A DNA stretch of 64,000 nucleotides from Adiantum capillus-veneris (taxonomy: Eukaryota; Streptophyta; Polypodiopsida; Polypodiales; Pteridaceae), in assembly GCA_014529385.2 (NCBI GenBank), contig CM043960.1, positions 75,558,410 to 75,622,409 on the forward strand. The letters run 5' to 3'. Positions 56,820 through 64,000 of this stretch are shown in pieces (position 1 is the first letter of the stretch; each line of letters begins with the position of its first letter). The notes below the pieces were generated by a model. The model made no database searches. It saw only the letters and a program-made list of their open reading frames with translations, and had not been told where the DNA came from. Both the position numbers and the translations under genes were made by a program.

Positions 56820-57240
56820 CAGCAATGGAGAGCTTGGAAAAATTATGAGAGGGAGAGAGGAGAGAGTGTGTGTGTGTGTTTGTGTGCACGCGTGCAAGAA
56901 CACAAGAGATAGCTCTTTACCTTGTTGTCTGGGGAGAGAGAGAGTCAACGAGTTCGGGGAGAGAGGGAGAGAGAGAGAGGGTGTGGGGGGAGGTTTTGGG
57001 GTGATGGAGAGAGGAAGAGAGGAGACAAGAGGGCCCCTCCCTCCTCCTTTGTTGACTTTTTCAATGACAACTTCATTATTGGCCACACCATTTTCAAACT
57101 ATATATATTCTATTGCTTTTAAAACTTCACAGTGGAGCCCCATGGGAAGAAAATCTTGGAAAGGAAGATGCTCTTGGCTTCTCTAGTGCCCCTCCAAATA
57201 TTGACCACTTCTTAATGGTGAAATCCCTTGTTCTAGTGGT

Positions 57241-57730
57241 GAGTGCCAAAATGGAAAAAAATATTCTCAAATACCACAATTAACTGATTGTGTCCTTAGG
57301 AAAGGCCCACTTGCATCAATTCCCCATTTCTCAAATTGTCCATTACAGATAATAGGAGTTTGTGGCTCATAGGTGAGCCTCCTTACATATGTTCTTCACC
57401 GTGGGTGAACATGTCTTTGCAAACTAGGCCACACAAACCCTGCTTGTACAATCTTCCTACTGATGATATCAAGTGCAAAGTGACCTCCACAAACACCATC
57501 ATGGCAACTTGAAACTATTTTTGTGATCTCCCAAGAGAGAGGTACCTGTCTAAGAATTTGATTCTTACCCTTGCACTAGAGTTCATCATCACTGATAATG
57601 CGGTATTATGTTGCCTTATACAAAAGCCATTCTTTTGGCCCTTGGTAAGTTCTTTAGAACACTCTCTCGTGTCTAGGAAACTCGTGACTCATTAGGCATA
57701 ACATCGCTACCTTGGAAGAGAGGTAGATTT
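57241..57730 (-). pseudogene. Tat integrase N-terminus, truncated
   Basis: Broken minus-strand frames read HDGVCGGHFALDIISRKI and GFVWPSLQRHVHP (H2C2 region), then FEKWGIDASGPF with the first catalytic Asp. These parallel element A at 3300-3530. The rest of the integrase core and C-terminus are missing; LTR-like sequence begins at about 57240. Confidence 0.7.
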
Positions 57731-58700
57731 AATTTGATTACTCCCACTGGAACATCTTGTAGCCTTTCTCTAGCTAAAGCATCTACCTCTTCATTTTCTT
57801 CTCTAGGTACATGATGTAATTGTATAGTTCAAAATTCTCCTAGAAGCTCCTTAACTTGGTGTAGATGGCCTATCAAGCTATGATTTTCACAAGCCCAAGT
57901 TGCTTATACTTGTTTTATTAAAAGCATGGTATCACCAAATACATTAAATCATTGAATACCTTTGTGTCAGAGTTAAGGCTGCATAATTTTCCTCATTATT
58001 GGAGTGGGAATCCAAGAGATGCCCAATGGAGAATATTTTTTTCCCTTGCTCGTTGAAGATAAAAATGCCAGTTGTAGCTTTGTCCAATGTCCTCTTGTAA
58101 GTTCCATCAGAGAAGAGAGCGTGAGCCCCCTCTAGCTTAGGGACGTCTAACACAGGTGTTACCTGCTTATCATTTGATTTGATCTTCAACTTCTTTTCGT
58201 AATGGCAATGAGGGAGAATTCCTCCTATACTATCTCTTGTTGATATCTCTATATTGTGTAATCAAACTCTTGCAATCGTGTGAGCCATTTGGAAATCCTA
58301 GAAGAAACATCCATGTGCTGCATCACATAAGGAGACACTTCCTCCACTGTTAAGATTATGAATGCTTTAGGAAGTAAATAAGAGAAAACTTAGTGGTAGC
58401 AAAAATTAATGCAAGGACCATGTATTCCACTGTTGTTTATCCCTTCTCTGATGGAATCACCTTATGCGACTAGAGAAGTAGATAGGATGCATGAAGGAAG
58501 TTTGAGTATTCTTTTGCATCAACACAACCCCAAGTGTGTCATTGCCCGCACAAGGGTTAACATAAAATGTCTTGTTCCACTTTGAAGGTGCAATGGTGGG
58601 TAGTGTTACTAAAATTTGTTTTACTTCATTTTCACTCCAATATTTCTTGATGGGTAGCTTGCTGCAAAGGGAGAACCAGTTGAGAGACTAAGTGAATGAA
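57731..58700 (-). pseudogene. Tat RNase H and second RNase H, degenerate
   Basis: The frame 58189-57944 reads ALFSDGTYKRTLDKATTG and LDSHSNNEENYAAL, the archaeal-type RNase H of Tat elements (compare element A at 2695-2850). Upstream, SRISKWLTRLQEFDY in broken frames marks the end of the ordinary RNase H. Confidence 0.75.
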
Positions 58701-59330
58701 ACTACTCAAATACCTCACCTTTTGAATAAAAGAGACCAACCACTTTGTCATGGTAGGAAAGGGAAAAGTTACTTGGGTCAACTTCAATACCCTTGTTGGA
58801 AGAGATTACATGGCCAAGAAGAGTAACCTTCCTTTCACCAATGTGGCACTTTTCTACGTTGAGTTGGCCACCCAAAGCCTCCAGCATAGCTAGACCTTCA
58901 TGTACTTTCTCCAAATGAAGAGAGTGAGAGCCATAGATACGAAAGTAATCAAACACAAATTGATTTTCCAAAGAATGGTTAAAAAACAAATGTCACATAG
59001 CATTGAAAAGTGGTTGGGGCATTAGTGAGACAAAAGGCATAACTTTGTAAGCAAAGTGTCCCCATGGTGTGATGAAGGTTGTTTTCTTTCTATCTTCTTT
59101 AGTGATGCTGATTTGGAAGTAGCTTGAGTAGCCATCACATATCGTGTAGCACTCACGCCGTGCTACCTCATTGAGTATTTCATTTTGTAAAGGAAGAGAA
59201 AAATGGTCCCTCTTTGTGGATGCATTAAGAGACTTGTAATCAACACAAATCCTCCACTTACCATTCTTGTTTGGCATGAATACCATTGGAGAAACCCACT
59301 TTGAGTATTCAACAAGGTAGATGAAACCTA
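58701..59330 (-). pseudogene. Tat reverse transcriptase, degenerate
   Basis: 59286-58993 has NKNGKWRICVDYKSLNASTK, ICDGYSSYFQI and TTFITPWGHFAYKVMP. 58989-58702 has LEKVHEGLAMLEALGGQLN, KCHIGERKVTLLGHVIS. The polymerase box between them is disrupted (the FDYFRIYGSH region stands where F-x-DD is expected). Confidence 0.8.
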
Positions 59331-59859
59331 CTTATAATAGTTTCCTTACCTCCTTGATTAAAGCTTCTTGTTGAATTACTCTCAGCTACCTAAGCTTTTA
59401 CACTACAATTTTACTTTCCTCCTTGAGCTTGATGTGATATTGAACTGCTGTGATGCCAATGATTTTAACATATTCATCAATGAACAATGTGGTAAAACTA
59501 CTTAGCATCAAAATATAATCTTTATGCTCTTTGTCACCACACAACTTACTAGAGAGAATTTGATGTAGATTAATTACTTCTACAAGAGATTGTATACTTG
59601 GTGGCTCCCCCTAGTTTGATGATGATGCATCAGGTTGCTCCATCTTCTTAGGGTCTTTGAGAATGAACCCCATCACTTCAATGCTACTGTCACTTTCTTT
59701 AGTCATTGTAGACTCCTCTAAAGTGATTGAAGAGTCGCTAGAAAACTCATCTTTAGAGGTTTATAGATCCATGTCATGTTGCCAACCTGTCTCCATGTCA
59801 TAGAGTATTGACTTTCCTTTGGTTCCTTTTTCTAGATTATGCCGGTGCCCCAATCTTGC
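59331..59859 (-). other. Degraded protease-RT linker of the Tat fragment
   Basis: Acidic, broken frames comparable in place to element A 960-1400. No domain. Confidence 0.5.
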
Positions 59860-60249
59860 TTAGCTTTCATAGCCATAAGTCAAGTCCTCTCGAGAATGAT
59901 GGGATAGCCCTCTCCCTTGTGTGGCATAAAAAAAATTGTCTACATCCAATATGGTTTTTAATGCTTTTATCTTAACCGCATTTACAATGCCAACACATCT
60001 ACCTTTGACATTATTTTCCATCTTAGCTTGGCATGATGCCAGCCTACTCACTTCTAGGCCCATATAGTGCACCATTTTCTCACTCATGACGCATATTTGT
60101 GTGTCACCATTGATGTAGATATTGGAAATGTCATGCCCCTTGATGTCAATCATATGTAGTATGTCATCTAGATTCCTCCCACAGATAGCCCCAACTATCT
60201 TTGGCTTTGGTCCTCTCGCACTTACCATATTTGTCCACTGCCTCCTCAC
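59860..60249 (-). pseudogene. Tat protease, degenerate
   Basis: Open for 130 residues. NIYINGDTQICVMSEKMVHYMGLEV aligns with element A YVDGGAQICVITHSCVEKMG, but the catalytic Asp (D-G-G) reads N-G-D, so the active-site Asp is lost. The C-terminal LGRPW motif is broken. Confidence 0.7.
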
Positions 60250-60950
60250 CCTAGGTGCAAAGTGGAGTAACTGGGGCCAAGTGATCTTTGGGCCCTAGAG
60301 GATAGTGACATCTTGAACCAAATCATATGGTTTGGAACTTTCACCTAGAGAAAAATTCACAATGTCTATTTTATAGAGTGACTTGGATGGCTTTTTGCTA
60401 GACTCTCCCTTAGTCTGCATCTTTTCTTCCCTTTGGAAAGCTTCACCATGCCTAGCATGACTTACTCCCATGGCATCCACCTCTTCTACCTTGGTCTTAC
60501 CGTTTTCCACTCCCTTGATGTGTTCCTCCACTTTCTCCTTTCCTTTGGCTTCAAGACTAATGACACTCAATTCCTGGTTGTTGATTGGTGTTGGGGGTAA
60601 GGGTGGAATGGGGGTTGCGATGGTGGTGGATGTGGTTGAATCGGTGGTTGTAGTATTTTCACGGGTGGTTCTTGTTGTGGTGGCCTAGATGGTGGTGGAC
60701 TTGCTCTTGGTGTTGGGAGCTGGTTTTGTCTTGCTCCTCTGTTGAAATTTTGCCTCCTTCGGTGTGGATAGTAATACATACCATGGTCGTCCTCTCCACA
60801 ATTGTAATAGTGGTACTCGTGGTTGTTCTACCTTTGTTGTCATCTCCCTGGATCTTGATTGTGTTTCTGTGCATGCCCTTGCTGCACCAAATGCATGAGT
60901 GCATTTTATTTGCAAGCTTCTAATTTTGTGCTTTTGTAATTGTTCAACTT
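60250..60950 (-). pseudogene. Tat Gag C-terminus with decayed zinc knuckle
   Basis: YNCGEDDHGMYYYP (near 60785-60820) is a CCHC knuckle with first and last Cys changed to Tyr. The next frames are Pro/Gln-rich (60779-60567) and Lys/Glu-rich (60570-60295, KEKVEEHIKGVENGKTKVEE), matching the basic linker of element A in position. Confidence 0.65.
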
Positions 60951-61959
60951 TTTTGAGCTTTTAGCCATCATTTTGGTTCAAAATAGTATCCCAGTGTGTT
61001 GTAATGGCTTATTGCACCTTTGCTACATATTCCAACTCAGCCCAAGCCTCTAGAAATCTATACATTTTTTAACATCACTGAAGTCGGCACCTAAACACAA
61101 TTTCTAAGAAAAAACATAGGACAGATCTTAATTTCATAATAATAACTTCAAAAGTCAGCCCCAAAACACAATTATTTTAAAAAAACATGGGACATATCTT
61201 ACGTAGGTGGGTAGTGCATGTAGTCATAATAAACTTGGGTTCATATTACATGGTCCAAAATGACCAGAATATCTTTGGGGGACATTCAAGGGACAAGGTA
61301 GGCTGCCGGATTGTCATATGTTATTTGGGTTCAAATCCAACAATGTGCACATACATTCACAAAATACATGTGCTTACATGCAACAAAAGACTTAATGCAT
61401 TACCTCCCTCTTCCAAGAGTCGGTACTTGAGGAAATTGGCTTTGGTTTACTGTGTACCTTGTAGCTCCTCTCTATAAGGGCATAAAATACGACACGCTCT
61501 CTAGTACACTTGACCAAATCATGCAAAACATTAGATGCCATAGTCTCAGCCACCTTCAAAGTTTTTGAGCATCCTTAAAAATTTCATGCCTTCCCATCTT
61601 ATGCCTTGTTTTGCTTCCACCATCCATTTCATTCATAGTGGCAATATTTAAAGATTCCAACCTCTAGTGTAGTATCAAATCTAAATCGCATAATCCACCT
61701 TATAAAAGACAGTCCAAATCCTCTTGTGTGACATTTATTCCCTTTGCAATGACCAATGATTAGGTGGAAAAGATGACTGCTTCGTATTTGCTTTGTGTGC
61801 AACAACATGTTTTTAGAGCCACAACCAATGTGCAACATCTTATCCTTGTAGAATCTTTTGATCAAAATAATGGAGCAATCAATCAAATAGGGAAACTTTG
61901 TAAGGAGATATTGAAATTTTTCCACTCTGTGATTTTCCTTCACTAAAGTAAGGGTCAAG
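60951..61959. other. Unidentified, probably decayed gag or leader of the Tat fragment
   Basis: Broken minus-strand frames only (62051-61629 is the longest overlapping one), no domain. Position between the Gag remnant and the next LTR suggests gag N-terminus and leader. Confidence 0.35.
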
Positions 61960-62175
61960 GGTTGACGGGAGCAAAGCGAACCCCGAACCCCGACGGCCTC
62001 TAAAACACCGGGGACCGAATGGCGCACCTCGAGCCTGTCATGGTAAAGCAAACAGGGGGCACCACCTAGCTTCAGCGGCTAGGAGGCAAACAACACACCA
62101 CCATAACAAATTTTTCATCCAAGAGAGATGGATGCTTGGGAGTAATGATGAAAAGGAAAGGGAATGAGATCAAGT

Positions 62176-62178
<3 letters not shown>

Positions 62179-62226
<48 letters not shown>
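62179..62226. repeat. (AG)n microsatellite, 48 bp
   Basis: Pure repeat about 475 bases downstream of the minus-strand TATA box. Confidence 0.96.
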
Positions 62227-62229
<3 letters not shown>

Positions 62230-62699
62230 GGGAGGGGGTATAGCGGCTTAGTACTTAGGTATCACAAAAGGATGGCGAATCCGCACACCCTTCACACATA
62301 CACAAGCTCACTCCAAAACACAAGACTAGGTGGCAATTCCGCACACCTCACATGGGCAAAACATTGCAAGAAAACATACTCACAAAACCTCAAGCTTTAT
62401 TTAGAGAATTAGGCGATGAAATGGGGAGCATAGGGTAGGAGAATGAGAAGGGAGAGAGTGGTAGAGCACATGGCGGATAGGTGGGAGTTGATGGCGAAGA
62501 CTCGCACGAGGATTATGGCCATCATCCTTCATTTAGTTGCCCTTCATCTTCCATAGCCAAGGGTGTAGAGGTCATGCTCAAGACAAGCATGGTGATTGCG
62601 GTGATGGTGATGGTGTGGGTGTGTGTGTGTGCACTAGGCACACACAGTGCATAGTGTGTTCTTTGGTGATGTTGTGTGTTTTTGTGTGATGGTGACCCC

Positions 62700-62711
62700 T
62701 CTTTATATAGG
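62700..62711 (-). promoter_or_regulatory. TATA box of the minus-strand Tat LTR
   Basis: CTATATAAAGAG on the minus strand, preceded by a G-rich run and followed by CA-rich sequence. Confidence 0.55.
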
Positions 62712-63576
62712 GGAGGAGGGGGGGGGAGAAATTCTAGAATTTAGAAATGAAGAAATCATTATCTACATAGGCCATGTGACTGTGGGCCCCACTTGTCTGG
62801 CTGTGTGTATATGTGCCAGAACAGCAGTCTCATGAGAGAGAGACTAAGAGAGAGAGATGGGTTGATGGAAAAAAGTGAGAGGTGACATGGAGAATAAAGT
62901 AATTACAAGAGGGGAGAGAGCGGAGTGTGTTCAGAGGTGAATCTGTGTGCAGATGTGTGTGAACACAAGAAAAATCAGGTAACCACCCGGTGGGGATGGG
63001 TCTGTGGGCACCTTTTTTAGTGAAACTGAGTGTGTGTGAGTGTGGGGGAGGTTATTTAGCTACAAGACAAGAGACATGGCGCCCTTTAGAGAGAGGGGGG
63101 GGGGTATTTGGGTCATGGGATATGATAGGAGAGAGAAAGGGGGGGTGGGGTATACTATTTTGGAAGATAGGGTAAGTTGCATGTGAGTTAGGGTGCATTA
63201 TTGGTGAGTTAGAATGCATTATTGGTGAGAGGTGGGGTAGCTTGAGGGGAGAGAGAAAGGAGAAAGGACAAGGGGAAGAGAGAGGGGGTTGACCTTTTGA
63301 GTGGAGGAGAGGAAAAGGGACACACGGCGGGGCAACAATGAAGAAAAAGGAGGCAAGGTGGGGATGGGCTACCCCGCAGGCATGAGGTGGCCTATTTTAC
63401 CTTTCTCATATATTTACATAATCATACTTTATTTTTTTTCTTACTTTTTCCAATGTCTTTTATCACTCCCTCCCTAAGAGGGGGTTTTCATGGGGTGGGG
63501 ACGAGAGAAGAGGGGTATGGGAGCTTGGCTTGTGAAAAGCCCCCATCATTAGCCCTCCCCTTTTGGCTAGAGGCAT

Positions 63577-64000
63577 TCATGTCTCTAGCTCATCTGTTTG
63601 ATCATTATCGTCGAAGGTGGCGGCTGATGGTGTGTCCTCATCTGGAATGTCAATAGGTGGAGCCTGGTCAAATCGAAGAAAATATGGTTTAAGTCGCCAA
63701 CCATTTACCCTGGTTTTATGAAGTTTTCCATGAGCCTCCATAAGCTGGTAGCTTCCATTGGCATACTTTTTCCTGACGATGAAAGGACATTCCCATCGGA
63801 GTAGGAGTTTCTTATCCTTGCGCGTGTCGAAGCGATTGTCGTAGCGGAGCACCAACATTCCTTTCTTCAATTATTTTTTCCGGAGATGCTCGTTAAAGCT
63901 AAGCCGTCTATGCTCTCCTTGTGCTGCATAATAATTTATTGCTTCTTCTCTATCCAGCTGCAGTCTTTCCAAGTTGATGATGTGATCTCTCAAATGCATG
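63577..64000 (-). pseudogene. Integrase C-terminus of a further Tat element, continuing beyond the window
   Basis: Minus-strand frame: LRDHIINLERLQLDREEAI up to the right edge, an in-frame TAA at 63871-63873, then LKKGMLVLRYDNRFDTRK, LLRWECPFIV, KKYANGSYQLMEAHGKLHK and RVNGWRLKPYF, ending with an acidic tail at 63577. This is the element A integrase tail pattern (HELVLRYNSK...GPFKVV...SRVNGLRLK). The TAA stands where a Gln codon (CAA) would fit. Confidence 0.8.

Larger units (their letters stand above)
61960..63548 (-). repeat. Minus-strand Tat LTR, left end uncertain
   Basis: Right end set at CATCA (63548), followed by TTAGCCCTCCCCTTTT, the complement of a polypurine tract, and then the integrase C-terminus of another Tat element. 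A minus-strand TATA box (CTATATAAAG, about 62701-62711) and the ACATCACCAAAGAACACAC stretch match the LTR-like region at 55.5-55.9 kb. The left end lies near a GC-rich stretch (61955-62090) that may be LTR end plus primer site. It may serve both the fragment on its left and the element on its right. No protein inside. Confidence 0.45.

Noticed and set aside
61325-61340. GGGTTCAAATCC resembling a tRNA T-loop (B box)
   Set aside because: No A box at the right distance and no cloverleaf can be formed around it.

Overview
This window reads as a transposon-dominated stretch of a large land-plant nuclear genome. The LTR-retrotransposon lineages are typical of plants: Ty3/gypsy Tat with a second RNase H, another Ty3/gypsy family primed by a tRNA-Asp-like site, and Ty1/copia primed by initiator tRNA-Met. 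Long (GA/CT)n tracts recur and no host gene is recognisable in 64 kb. A fern, lycophyte or gymnosperm would fit, but the sequence alone does not settle it. All coding matter I can identify is retroelement-derived, and most of it is broken.

Layout. 1-5.6 kb: the 3' part of a Tat element (element A, + strand), almost intact: one reading frame from Gag zinc knuckle to integrase end, interrupted only by two in-frame stops. 5.6-12.3 kb: no genes; microsatellites, old LTR-like sequence, two adjacent perfect hairpins near 7.2 kb and several diverged tandem repeats. 12,346-25,218 and 28,431-41,326: two direct copies of a 12.9 kb composite block, diverged by several percent by eye and separated by a 3.2 kb unrelated spacer. 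Each block holds, in order, an old minus-strand remnant, a full-length but dead copia element (element C, minus strand), a minus-strand gypsy gag remnant, a deleted element-B fragment with a small non-autonomous LTR element (element D) inserted, and an element-B LTR with its primer-binding site. That LTR itself contains a captured copia gag fragment.

41.3-52.2 kb: in copy 2 the same LTR runs into the internal region of a second, longer element B (+ strand): gag, repeated zinc knuckles, protease, RT, RNase H, integrase with two zinc-binding modules, and then an unusual retropepsin-like reading frame downstream of integrase. Its gag is split by a 1.3 kb insertion with piggyBac-type ends (TTAA target duplication). 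52.25-53.3 kb: minus-strand fragment of a Penelope-type reverse transcriptase. 53.7-54.5 kb: a minus-strand LTR with polypurine tract. 55-64 kb: minus-strand Tat material: an LTR-like region, a degenerate pol-gag body, a second related LTR, and the integrase C-terminus of another Tat element at the right edge.

The genes do not form a host pathway; the window records successive insertions. Lesions shared by both block copies (a Gag stop codon, a YVDE polymerase box) show that element C was dead before the block was duplicated. Private lesions show both copies have decayed since. The most unusual items are the piggyBac-like insertion, the extra 3' protease-like frame of element B, the Penelope-type RT, the gag fragment captured in an LTR, and the twin hairpins.
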